A stretch of 64,000 nt of DNA from Acinetobacter sp. ANC 3903 (lineage in GTDB: Bacteria > Pseudomonadota > Gammaproteobacteria > Pseudomonadales > Moraxellaceae), in the NCBI RefSeq assembly GCF_002135315.1, contig NZ_NEGA01000013.1, positions 34,373-98,372 on the forward strand, given 5' to 3'. This document shows positions 8,060 through 16,176 of the stretch, piece after piece. The stretch's first letter is position 1, and each line of letters begins with the position of its first letter. A program made the translations under genes and the position numbers. The notes beneath the pieces were generated by a model. That model did no database searches. It worked only from the letters and a program-made list of their open reading frames with translations, and was not told the DNA's origin.

Positions 8060-8755
8060 ATGAATCAGTCTCCCATCAAAAAAAATGTAGATGCCGCAGT
8101 GAATAAACAAAATCTTGTTCATGAACCTGTAATCGTCCGTACTGTCGGTCGAAAAGCTACCATTACCAAAGAAGAACTGTTTCAAGCCACCCTGAATTTA
8201 ATTGGACCACAAAAAAGTATTTCATCCTTAAGCCTACGCGAAGTTGCCCGTGAGGCAGGTATTGCTCCAAACAGTTTTTACAGACATTTCAGGGATATAG
8301 ATGAACTTGCGATTGAGCTGATTGATCGCGCCGGAATTGTGTTACGTCAAATTTTGCACCAAGCACGCCTAAAAGCATCTAAGCAAAACAGCATTATTCG
8401 CAGTTCAGTAGAAGTTTTTATTGAACAGTTAGATGCAGATGAAGGAAATTTAAGTCTATTGTTGCGTGAAGCCTATACCGGCTCTGCGTCTTATAAATTA
8501 GCGGTTGAACGTCAGTTAAATTATTTCCAGCAAGAATTACAGGAAGATTTAATTCGTTTAGAACGTCTTAATAATAACAGGCTTTCTCACCCCGACATCG
8601 CTGCAAAAGCCATTACCCAGCTGGTATTTAATATGGGTGCAACGGTCATTGATATTTCCGCGGCTGAACGTAAAGAAATTGCCGAACAAACCATGATCAT
8701 GATTCGTATGATTTTAGAAGGTGCGCGTCATCTGGATGAAGCGAAAATCCGGTAA
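8060..8755 (+). CDS. desT: TetR-family regulator, DesT/FabR type
   Basis: A 231-residue TetR regulator from the ATG (a TTG three codons upstream is less likely). Residues about 25-70 form the HTH: GRKATITKEELFQATLNLIG followed by SLREVAREAGIAPNSFYRHF, which is almost the FabR/DesT recognition-helix sequence. The C-terminal domain resembles FabR (SVEVFIEQLDADEGNLSLLL, LLREAYTGSAS). FabR and DesT sense the ratio of saturated to unsaturated acyl-thioesters and repress unsaturated fatty acid genes. The gene is divergent from the reductase-desaturase operon, as desT is in Pseudomonas. Gene symbol is assigned by synteny and similarity, not by experiment. Confidence 0.85.
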   Translation: MNQSPIKKNVDAAVNKQNLVHEPVIVRTVGRKATITKEELFQATLNLIGPQKSISSLSLREVAREAGIAPNSFYRHFRDIDELAIELIDRAGIVLRQILHQARLKASKQNSIIRSSVEVFIEQLDADEGNLSLLLREAYTGSASYKLAVERQLNYFQQELQEDLIRLERLNNNRLSHPDIAAKAITQLVFNMGATVIDISAAERKEIAEQTMIMIRMILEGARHLDEAKIR

Positions 8756-8797
8756 TTTATAATTTTATTGCTCGTGAAGAATACACATATGGATCCT

Positions 8798-9634
8798 TCA
8801 CTTTGATTTAATATTTTGCTGTTCTGTAATAAGTTTTTGAACAAATCGAGCCGTTGCTTCAGGTTTCTCTAAAGGAAACATATGCCCGCCTTCGACTACA
8901 CTAAACTCAACACCATAAGTTTTTTTCATCCCTTGGGGTAAGCCCTGTTGATAAAAATGGCTTTGCTCTGCTGTAATTAAATGTACAGGCACTTGCGGTG
9001 CTTTACGCGGCGTACGCCACCACCACGCAGGTACAGTTCTAAAAATATCTGCTTCAATGGCTTTAGGAATGCTTAAAGTCACGCCTCCTCTGCTTTGATC
9101 TTCTGTAATACCATGTGCAAAATAATCATCAAAACACTGCTTATCAAAATTCTTGAACAGTCGGTTATTTCGCAAAGACATATAGGCTTCATCAAAACTG
9201 CGCCAATGATCGTTGCGTTTAAGCGTAATCGCTGCAGGCGTGATTTTATCCACGGCTTTTAATTTAAGTTTTTGCATAGCTTCAAAAATAGCCGACTTGC
9301 TACCAATCACAAAAGGTGGATCCATAATGATCAGTTGTGAAAACAAATCAGGGCGTTTATAGGCCGCCATTAACGTGACCAAGGAACCAAATGAGTGACC
9401 CAGCCCAATCACCTGCTGATCTGGAAATTGCTGTTCAATGTCTGCAATCACCTGTTCGACCAGATACTGCCAGCTCATGGTCACTGGATATTGTGGATTC
9501 AGGCCAATCATCGGGATGGCTTTTAAATTAAAATCGGCTTTGAAGCAATTAAAAAACTTTTGATAAGTGGCTGAAGGTATACCATTGGCATGGGTAAAAT
9601 GAATCGCATTTTTCTTGAATAATCCATCTGTCAT
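8798..9634 (-). CDS. Alpha/beta hydrolase
   Basis: A 278-residue alpha/beta-hydrolase fold protein. The oxyanion-region HANGIPSATY lies near the N-terminus, the nucleophile elbow GLGHSFGS near residue 80 supplies the Ser, an acidic residue is expected around ITAEQSHFY, and the catalytic His is in VVEGGHMFPLEKP near the C-terminus. This is the pattern of lipase/esterase or meta-cleavage hydrolase types; the substrate cannot be predicted. There is no signal peptide. It converges on the DesT gene (42-bp gap) and may share lipid-related function, but this is only proximity. Confidence 0.8.
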   Translation of the reverse strand: MTDGLFKKNAIHFTHANGIPSATYQKFFNCFKADFNLKAIPMIGLNPQYPVTMSWQYLVEQVIADIEQQFPDQQVIGLGHSFGSLVTLMAAYKRPDLFSQLIIMDPPFVIGSKSAIFEAMQKLKLKAVDKITPAAITLKRNDHWRSFDEAYMSLRNNRLFKNFDKQCFDDYFAHGITEDQSRGGVTLSIPKAIEADIFRTVPAWWWRTPRKAPQVPVHLITAEQSHFYQQGLPQGMKKTYGVEFSVVEGGHMFPLEKPEATARFVQKLITEQQNIKSK

Positions 9635-9793
9635 ACCCGTTGCTCTTGTTTAATTTGTGCCATTAATAATGCGATAGCTTAAGCAAAAGCGAACCTGGAT
9701 GAAATCGCTAAATCTATGATTCCCTGACTTGCAAGTCAGATAGCATTAAACCGCAGAATCATCCAGCACAAAAAATGATTGGATTACTGAAAT

Positions 9794-10060
9794 TTATTTT
9801 TTCGAAACCACCAGAAACTGATTGCCTAAAAAGGTTGCCCCACAGCTGGATTTATCCCCTGCAATGACTACTCCACGACCTTTAACCAGTGTGGATTGAT
9901 TTGCAGCAATGGCTGACACCACAGTTTGACATTGAGGACAATAATGTTTCATGCCATGCAAATGCACAGCGATTCCATTCATGACAAACGAAGGATCACA
10001 TTCTGAAACTATACCGCCGTGTGAGGTTGTAGAACCCATGGTGACTAAAGACTGAGCCAT
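9794..10060 (-). CDS. PAAR-domain protein (orphan)
   Basis: An 88-residue protein composed of one PAAR domain: glycine-rich turns, GSTTSHGGIVSECDPSFVMN, HGMKHYCPQC, and GVVIAGDKSSCGATFLGNQF. PAAR proteins cap the VgrG spike of type VI secretion systems; His and Cys residues in the cone bind zinc. No vgrG, hcp or effector is adjacent, so it is an orphan gene here. The absence of an N- or C-terminal extension means it is not an evolved effector itself. It could load an unlinked effector or serve a T6SS elsewhere in the genome. Confidence 0.8.
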   Translation of the reverse strand: MAQSLVTMGSTTSHGGIVSECDPSFVMNGIAVHLHGMKHYCPQCQTVVSAIAANQSTLVKGRGVVIAGDKSSCGATFLGNQFLVVSKK

Positions 10061-10159
10061 TGTTATTCTTAATATGATTTATAATTATTCGCTCATTTTA
10101 GCATGAGATTTGTTCTGCTCTCCAGATAAACCAATCTTCGACCTACAGAAAATAGTACC

Positions 10160-10193
10160 GATAAAAAAGCACCCGTAGGTGCTTTTTTATCGA
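10160..10193. terminator. Bidirectional terminator downstream of rapA
   Basis: A perfect 15-bp stem CGATAAAAAAGCACC / GGTGCTTTTTTATCG with a 4-nt loop. A/T tracts flank both sides, so it terminates leftward rapA transcription and could also work in the other direction. Confidence 0.9.
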
Positions 10194-10204
10194 AAAACTT
10201 TTGT

Positions 10205-13042
10205 TTATGGCTTAACCACTACCATGACCTGAATCGCTTCCGGTGTTACAGATAATCCCTCTAACAGGTTCAAACCTTCTTTCTGGAATTTCTGCAAACG
10301 TGAAATTTCATCTTCACGAATGCTTGGATTGAATTGTTTCAGGTAAGTTAAACGGTCAATTTCATATTGCCATTTGTTGCCATAAACTTCCTTAGCCAGC
10401 TGCTTAAAGTTTGGCAATGCCGTTTTGGCAATATCTAGCGCCTGGTTATAACGCTGTTCAATCACTTCACGGCGTGCTTTCACTACTTGACGGCAGCTAT
10501 TGCCATCTAAGTGATGCAGATAAGGTTTCAGGATATCTGGTGCAATCTTGTCAGACAGGTCCTGACCTTTTTCACTGAGCAATACGCGAATCAGCTGTTG
10601 CGGCAAGCTTGAAGGCAAGTTTAATGCTTTTGGCGCAACCACATCCACCTTGAACCATACTTCCAGCAATACCGAACCTTGTGGCAAGGCTGCAGATTTT
10701 AATACCGCAACGTTGGTACTACCAAAAGATTGAGTATTAATCATCTCCATTACACTTTCAGTGAATGGATGTTCCAGAGTCAAATATTGCGCATCTTCAC
10801 GAACTTGTGCCTGATCACGATAGAAGGTTGCAGTCATGCCTTCTTCATCCAGAGACAAGCCTTGAACTTGCATTTGATCGGTCGGCTTGATGATGACGGT
10901 ACCGTTGCTTTGCTCATCAAAATCGATATTGGTCGATGCCATAAAGCGTTTCATAAACATTGGCAAAGTGGTGTTATCGTCATAATCTTCAAGCGCCTGC
11001 ACAATTTCCTGCGCCACGATTGGACGGCAAGAGTTGTATTCAAGCAAGCGGTCACGGCCTTCCTGTAATTCCGCTTCCAGAGCTTCACGTTGAACGCTAA
11101 CCTCTTCAAGCAAATCTTCAAACTGTTGACCCAAGTCTGCCAATAAACAGTCTTTTAATTTCACAATGAAGTTTTCTTGCAGGGTTTGTGCGGTTGGTGA
11201 AATATTGCTGAAAATATTCAAACCTTCGTTATACCAGCGGAACATGCGTTCCTGTGCTGTACCCATTAAATAAGGCACATGAATCTGAATCCGGTTTTCC
11301 TGACCAATACGGTCCAGACGACCAATACGCTGTTCAAGCACATCCGGGTTGGCAGGCAAGTCAAACAGGATCAGGTCAGATGCAAACTGGAAGTTACGGC
11401 CTTCCGAACCGATTTCAGAACACAATAGAATTTGTGCGCCATAAGATTCTTCAGCAAAATATGCTGCTGCCTGGTCACGTTCAAGCAGGCTCATGCCTTC
11501 ATGGAACATGGCAGTACGGATACCGGCATGTAAACGCAGAACATTTTCCAGCGCTTCAACCACCGGGCCACTACGTGCAATCAGTAATACTTTTTTGTGC
11601 TTGAGTTCGGTACGCAGCATTTCCATGAGCCACATCACACGTGGGTCATGTTCCATCCATGCACCATCCAGCTGTGCTTCTTCAGGCCACATTTGCTCAC
11701 GTAACTTACCGTCTTTCGACCAGTTTGCAGGTGCCGGTAAAGGTGCCGGTCGGCAGTCACGGCCCGGGAAACCCTGAATCGCTTCACGGGTATTACGGAA
11801 TAAAATACGGCCTGTACCATGACGGTCTAACAATTCGTGAATGGCACGGAAACGCTGTTCTGGCTCATCCTGAATGCTATGACCCAACAAGCCTTCAATC
11901 GCTTTTAAATGCCCTTCTTCCAAAGGCATGTCCGACATCAACACTTCAGCAATTTTTGCCGTTTGATGATATTGCTCTTCTTCATCCAGGAAGCGATCGA
12001 GTGAACTGAAGCGTTGCGGATCAAGCAGACGTAAACGTGCGAAATGGCTTTCTACACCCAGCTGTTCTGGCGTTGCAGTGAGCAGTAAAACACCCGGTGT
12101 TTTTTCCGCCAGTTCTTCAACCAGATCGTAACGGTCATTACCGCCTTCTTCTTCGCTCCACATCAGGTGATGTGCTTCGTCTACGACTAGAAGGTCAAAA
12201 CCAGCTTCTAAAGCCTGTTCACGTAAATCATCATGATCGACCATCAAGTCAACAGAAGCAATGATACGCTGCTCGGTCAGGAACGGGTTTAAATCAGGAT
12301 CGTGTTCTTTGATTGATGCGGTACGGGTCAAATCAAATAGAGAAAATTCCAGATTGAAACGGCGGCGCATTTCAATCATCCACTGATATTGCAGCGAGTC
12401 TGGCACCAGAATCAGAATACGTTCAGAACGCGATGTTTTGAGTTGCTGGTGAATAATCAGGCCCGCTTCAATGGTTTTACCCAAACCAACTTCATCCGCC
12501 AGTAAAACACGCGGTGCAAAACGCTGTCCCACTTCATGGGCAATATAAAGCTGGTGCGGAATCAGGCCTACACGCGCACCGACCATGCCGCGCAGAGGAC
12601 TGTTCTTCATATTGGCTTGCATCAGTAAAGCTTCAATACGTAGGTCATACCATTCTTTATAGTCGACCTGGCTGGCCAGCAAGCGGTCAAGCGGTTTAGA
12701 CAGCTGGATGGTCGCACCAATACGGGTTTCGTTGAGTGATTTACGTTCTTCGCTACCATCTTCCAGAGTACGAATCACGTTATAACGCACCACACCATGA
12801 CGGTCTTCAAAAGACTCAACCACCCATTTGGTGCCTTCCTGATCCTGCAATTCATCTTTAATATTAAAAACGATACGTGATAAAGGTGCATTGTTACGTG
12901 CATAGACACGCGTTTCATCACTTTTTGGGAATAAGATGCTAACCGATCGTTCATCTACATCAATAAGAACCCCTAATCCGAGTTCTGTTTCTGTATCTGA
13001 TAACCAACGCTGACCAATAGCAAACTGATGCAATTTTTCCAC
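10205..13042 (-). CDS. rapA: RNA polymerase-associated ATPase RapA
   Basis: A 945-residue Swi2/Snf2 ATPase, close to the 968 residues of E. coli RapA. The N-terminal Tudor-like region includes GQRWLSDTETELGLG. Walker A is ADEVGLGKTIEAGLI near residue 180; the DEAH box is in LLVVDEAHHL near residue 290; motif III is LLTATPEQ; the C-terminal helicase lobe includes LLCSEIGSEGRNFQFA and QRIGRLDRIGQ. RapA binds core RNA polymerase and promotes recycling after transcription by releasing trapped polymerase. It is a single-gene unit, with a strong terminator 12 bp after the stop. No truncation or unusual composition is seen. Confidence 0.97.
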   Translation of the reverse strand: MEKLHQFAIGQRWLSDTETELGLGVLIDVDERSVSILFPKSDETRVYARNNAPLSRIVFNIKDELQDQEGTKWVVESFEDRHGVVRYNVIRTLEDGSEERKSLNETRIGATIQLSKPLDRLLASQVDYKEWYDLRIEALLMQANMKNSPLRGMVGARVGLIPHQLYIAHEVGQRFAPRVLLADEVGLGKTIEAGLIIHQQLKTSRSERILILVPDSLQYQWMIEMRRRFNLEFSLFDLTRTASIKEHDPDLNPFLTEQRIIASVDLMVDHDDLREQALEAGFDLLVVDEAHHLMWSEEEGGNDRYDLVEELAEKTPGVLLLTATPEQLGVESHFARLRLLDPQRFSSLDRFLDEEEQYHQTAKIAEVLMSDMPLEEGHLKAIEGLLGHSIQDEPEQRFRAIHELLDRHGTGRILFRNTREAIQGFPGRDCRPAPLPAPANWSKDGKLREQMWPEEAQLDGAWMEHDPRVMWLMEMLRTELKHKKVLLIARSGPVVEALENVLRLHAGIRTAMFHEGMSLLERDQAAAYFAEESYGAQILLCSEIGSEGRNFQFASDLILFDLPANPDVLEQRIGRLDRIGQENRIQIHVPYLMGTAQERMFRWYNEGLNIFSNISPTAQTLQENFIVKLKDCLLADLGQQFEDLLEEVSVQREALEAELQEGRDRLLEYNSCRPIVAQEIVQALEDYDDNTTLPMFMKRFMASTNIDFDEQSNGTVIIKPTDQMQVQGLSLDEEGMTATFYRDQAQVREDAQYLTLEHPFTESVMEMINTQSFGSTNVAVLKSAALPQGSVLLEVWFKVDVVAPKALNLPSSLPQQLIRVLLSEKGQDLSDKIAPDILKPYLHHLDGNSCRQVVKARREVIEQRYNQALDIAKTALPNFKQLAKEVYGNKWQYEIDRLTYLKQFNPSIREDEISRLQKFQKEGLNLLEGLSVTPEAIQVMVVVKP

Positions 13043-13185
13043 CTTTATCTAAAAATGAGGACTCTAATTTCAAGCTCAAAAACTGCTTAGTATTTGAGCA
13101 AAAAAATAGGTCTTTAAGCAATATATTTTGACATAAAGCCCACTAAAAAGTGCGCAAAATCGATGAGGATTAAAAAGTTTTCACC

Positions 13186-13830
13186 TTAAAAAGGCACAGG
13201 ATAATAAAACTCTACCAACTGCTCTGTTTGCGGATGATAAAAACTTAAGTTTTCGGCATGTAAACACAGACGCGGCATTAACTGTTGCTGCTCGGCTGTG
13301 GCATATAAAGTATCACCGACAATCGGATGCCCCAGATACTGCATATGCACGCGAAGCTGATGTGAACGCCCGGTAATTGGGGTGAGTTTGACACGCGTCA
13401 CCGCCTGTCCCTGAATTTGAAAATGTTCGATCGCCTGCCAATGGGTTAACGCCGGTTTGTTATGATTGGGATCGGCAATATGTAATGGCGGATGCTCAGG
13501 ATCATACACCACAGGAACATCGACCGTGCCTTCCCCTTCAAGATGTCCGGCAACCACGGCCTGATAGGTTTTTTCGGTTTGGCGTTCCTGAAACTGGCGG
13601 GAAATGGTTTTTTGTCCCCATTTGCTTAGGCCAAACACCAGAATGCCGGAGGTATCCCGATCCAGACGGTGAATCAGTAAAGTTTTGGGTTCTATTTCTA
13701 ATAATCGGTTGATCACGCAATCTTGTAAATCTTCAGTTTTACCGGGAACAGTAAGCACACCTGCAGGTTTATGGATGACCATAAAATCTTCATCACGATG
13801 TATCAGATATTCGGTTAGAAAATTACTCAA
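13186..13830 (-). CDS. rluA: RluA-family RNA pseudouridine synthase
   Basis: A 214-residue enzyme, near the length of E. coli RluA (219). The catalytic motif HRLDRDTSGI at residues 54-63 places the catalytic Asp at 57. ITGRSHQLRVHMQYLGHPIVGD follows in the C-terminal half, as expected for RluA-type enzymes. No S4 domain is present, which distinguishes it from RluB/C/D forms and supports RluA, the dual-specific synthase for 23S rRNA position 746 and tRNA position 32. The exact target cannot be proven by sequence. The gene follows the EntB-like gene on the same strand after about 140 bp. Confidence 0.85.
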   Translation of the reverse strand: MSNFLTEYLIHRDEDFMVIHKPAGVLTVPGKTEDLQDCVINRLLEIEPKTLLIHRLDRDTSGILVFGLSKWGQKTISRQFQERQTEKTYQAVVAGHLEGEGTVDVPVVYDPEHPPLHIADPNHNKPALTHWQAIEHFQIQGQAVTRVKLTPITGRSHQLRVHMQYLGHPIVGDTLYATAEQQQLMPRLCLHAENLSFYHPQTEQLVEFYYPVPF

Positions 13831-13971
13831 TGTTCAATCCCAGGCTGATCGCGAAAACAAGCCGGCAATGATAGAAAGCTTGGCACAGAATTACAATGCA
13901 CAATGCCTGAATTGGCGACGGTTTTTTCGATTTTAAACAAAAATAATTTCAATAGCACTTTATGAACCAGC

Positions 13972-14670
13972 CTATTGCAATATAAAGCTGGCCAGTTCAT
14001 GCAGTGAATTGTGTTTTAACACATCTTCATAAGTGATATTTGCCCCATGCGCGCGCCAAATACCGACCAGAGTAACAATAGCGACAGAATCCAAACCGTA
14101 TTGTCTTAAATCAATATAAGGATCAATTTCAAGCGCATCCATGTTCAGTTGTTCCGCCACGGCGAGCATAATTCCTTTGGTTGAAAGCACATAATTTGAC
14201 GGTGCACTTAAATCCCATAATCGAGTCAAACTATAGCTATTCATATGATGCAAACCTTGTGCCGAAATATTTTCGATCCATTGAATATGCTGTTCCTGAT
14301 TCGGCAATAAAATTGCATCGTCCACCACACAGATTTGTTCAGTCACACTTTGTAGATGCGGCAATATTTGCTTGAGCATCGGACTAACCTGTCCTGCAAA
14401 TATCATTTGTGGATTCGAGGATGCATATTCACCGAGTTGTTGCATACCTTGAATGAGGTCATCACCATATAAATCCACAATCGGAATATCCAGTGCTTTG
14501 GCTTTATTGCTGATCTGGATCAGATGCGTCATTAAGTCACTGTCTTGTATGCCTGCCAACATCCTTATGTTTTGCAATCCCACCAGTACCAGCACAGATT
14601 GAGTTGAGGACAGCTGCCATTTGGCTTGGGAAGGAGCAAACTGGATTTTTTTGGGCATTGGGTACAGCAT
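13972..14670 (-). CDS. Isochorismatase-like/aryl carrier protein, catalytically degenerate
   Basis: A 232-residue protein with the EntB/VibB/DhbB layout: an N-terminal isochorismatase-like domain (about residues 20-165) and a C-terminal carrier domain (about 170-232). The carrier domain has DLRQYGLDSVAIVTL, with Ser195 as the phosphopantetheine site. The N-terminal domain is shorter than in EntB, and the catalytic Asp of the LLIHDMQ motif is replaced (LVLVGLQN, Gly31). The segment bearing the conserved Lys is not recognisable. It is therefore likely to be a carrier without isochorismatase activity. No siderophore or NRPS genes are nearby. It may work in trans with an unlinked synthetase, or be a relic. 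Confidence 0.7.
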   Translation of the reverse strand: MLYPMPKKIQFAPSQAKWQLSSTQSVLVLVGLQNIRMLAGIQDSDLMTHLIQISNKAKALDIPIVDLYGDDLIQGMQQLGEYASSNPQMIFAGQVSPMLKQILPHLQSVTEQICVVDDAILLPNQEQHIQWIENISAQGLHHMNSYSLTRLWDLSAPSNYVLSTKGIMLAVAEQLNMDALEIDPYIDLRQYGLDSVAIVTLVGIWRAHGANITYEDVLKHNSLHELASFILQ

Positions 14671-14753
14671 GGGAGACTCTAAAGCGACGTTTGTTAGATA
14701 TTTTAGCTTAGAAAGTTGTAAGATTTAGAACCTACTATACTATAAAACAATGA

Positions 14754-15464
14754 TTAGAGACGTTTTATATCGTCTTTATAAACATATCCTTCCTCATCTA
14801 AGCCATTTAAATTGATAGAAATTTTTACCCAACCATTATGATCTCCCTCATAGACTTTCAATAGATTACTTTGAGGAATAATTAATTTTGATTCACTCTC
14901 AGAATCAGGAGCTGATCTCAGATGTATTGCTGAAGTTGTCACAGCTTTAGATTCGATGCCATTGATATAAAATATATATGCTTCCTCATAATTGTTAAAT
15001 TGATCTAATTGCCCAAAATACAGACTATAAATAACTAAAATTACTTCTAATGTTCGCCAAATTAATTCTCTTTTATCTTTGTTGTTTTGAATAGCGGGAA
15101 AAGATTCATTTAGATTAATTTCTTCTGAAATTAGTTCTTCGAAAACTTTTAATTCTTGAACAAAGTCTGCTTTCTGCTTAGATTTCTCATTAAATTTTTC
15201 TTGAAATTCTTTAGTATTGACAATGTTTACTAACGATTTTTGAAAATTTTCTAGATTTTTTATAACAACTGGATCATTGATGTAGTTGTTAAAAGCTATA
15301 GCCATTTTATTTAAAGCAATTAAAGTCTGTTGCATTTCAGGACTATTAAATAAATTATTTAAACCTTTATGGGCTTTTTCTAACACTTCGACCCAAACCT
15401 GAATGTTCTTTTGCAAATCGGGATTATTAGTCAATTTTGCAATTTCACTTAAGGGAATAGACAA
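14754..15464 (-). CDS. Uncharacterised protein with C-terminal SH3-like domain
   Basis: A 236-residue protein not recognised as a named family. Residues 1-120 are predicted to be highly helical (many Lys, Asn, Gln, Glu) with a pattern compatible with coiled coil. A hydrophobic stretch, LEVILVIYSLYFGQL, lies near residue 145. The C-terminal 65 residues (IHLRSAPDSESESKLI ... LLKVYEGDHNGWVKISI ... EEGYVYKDDIKRL) look like a bacterial SH3b domain. Codon use and flanks are noticeably AT-richer than neighbours, which suggests acquisition by transfer. No partner genes are adjacent. Function unknown. Confidence 0.6.
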   Translation of the reverse strand: MSIPLSEIAKLTNNPDLQKNIQVWVEVLEKAHKGLNNLFNSPEMQQTLIALNKMAIAFNNYINDPVVIKNLENFQKSLVNIVNTKEFQEKFNEKSKQKADFVQELKVFEELISEEINLNESFPAIQNNKDKRELIWRTLEVILVIYSLYFGQLDQFNNYEEAYIFYINGIESKAVTTSAIHLRSAPDSESESKLIIPQSNLLKVYEGDHNGWVKISINLNGLDEEGYVYKDDIKRL

Positions 15465-15567
15465 TTTTATAGTCCTCTACTTTTAATAATTTCTAAAATT
15501 AACATACTATACCCATACCAAATCTAGATTTTTATTCAATACAATTCAATTAGTTATTTTAAAATTC

Positions 15568-15595
15568 AAAGCCCAATTATCGAAGATTGGGCTTT
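15568..15595 (-). terminator. Intrinsic terminator after the GlcG/HbpS-family gene
   Basis: A 10-bp stem AAAGCCCAAT / ATTGGGCTTT with an 8-nt loop about 85 bp downstream of the leftward gene stop. The trailing T tract on the minus strand is short and mixed with A. Confidence 0.65.
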
Positions 15596-15678
15596 TAAAA
15601 TTAATCTACACGTTCCATACTCATTTTCTTCATCAATATACAATCTATTAATTAAGAAAACTTCTGATTTCAAAATAA

Positions 15679-16098
15679 TTAAACTGCCTGCTGCGCCAAA
15701 AACTTCTCAATCGCCTGCCGTGCAATCTCCGCATCCTGAAAAGATTTCACACCCGATACACCCATCGCACCTACCAGCTGCCCTTCATACAGAATCGGCT
15801 CACCACCTTCAAGCATACCTGCAAAACTATCCATGGTTAAAAAGCCCATTTGACCGCCTTTAATCAAATCCTCAAACAGCTTTGAAGGACGGCGACTAAT
15901 TGCTGAACATTTGGCTTTCTCTAGACATAAGTTTGCCGTCATAGGCGATGCACCATCCATACGCTTCATGGCAAGCAAACTACCCGACTCATCTACCACC
16001 GCAATACTGACATTAAAGTTGTTCTGAATAGCATATTGGTGAGCTTCATTTAGTAGAAATTCCGCATCACTTAAAGTCAAATAATGTTTGGTTTGCAT
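15679..16098 (-). CDS. GlcG/HbpS-family (DUF336) protein
   Basis: A 139-residue protein of the GlcG/HbpS fold. Typical features are TLSDAEFLLNEAHQYA at the start, VSIAVVDESGSLLAMKRMDGA in the core, and a Gly-rich C-terminal half (GGEPILYEGQLVGAMGVSG). Members bind haem or small ligands, or act as accessory proteins in glycolate and other catabolic operons. The gene is next to hemL but is separated from it by a terminator, so a link to haem biosynthesis is only suggestive. No signal peptide is seen, unlike secreted HbpS. Confidence 0.8.
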   Translation of the reverse strand: MQTKHYLTLSDAEFLLNEAHQYAIQNNFNVSIAVVDESGSLLAMKRMDGASPMTANLCLEKAKCSAISRRPSKLFEDLIKGGQMGFLTMDSFAGMLEGGEPILYEGQLVGAMGVSGVKSFQDAEIARQAIEKFLAQQAV

Positions 16099-16131
16099 CC
16101 ATCTTTTTCCATTTTCAAAATCTGTATAAAA

Positions 16132-16153
16132 AAGCCCGAACGAATTCGGGCTT
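16132..16153 (-). terminator. Intrinsic terminator after hemL
   Basis: A 9-bp stem AAGCCCGAA / TTCGGGCTT with a CGAA (plus-strand) tetraloop, followed on the minus strand by T residues. It separates hemL from the GlcG-family gene. Confidence 0.85.
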
Positions 16154-16176
16154 AATGCTGTGCAAAACCTAAAAGG

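Noticed and set aside
10730..12699. Several plus-strand frames opposite rapA
   Set aside because: They are shadows of a conserved 945-residue gene, without Shine-Dalgarno sites or recognisable products.
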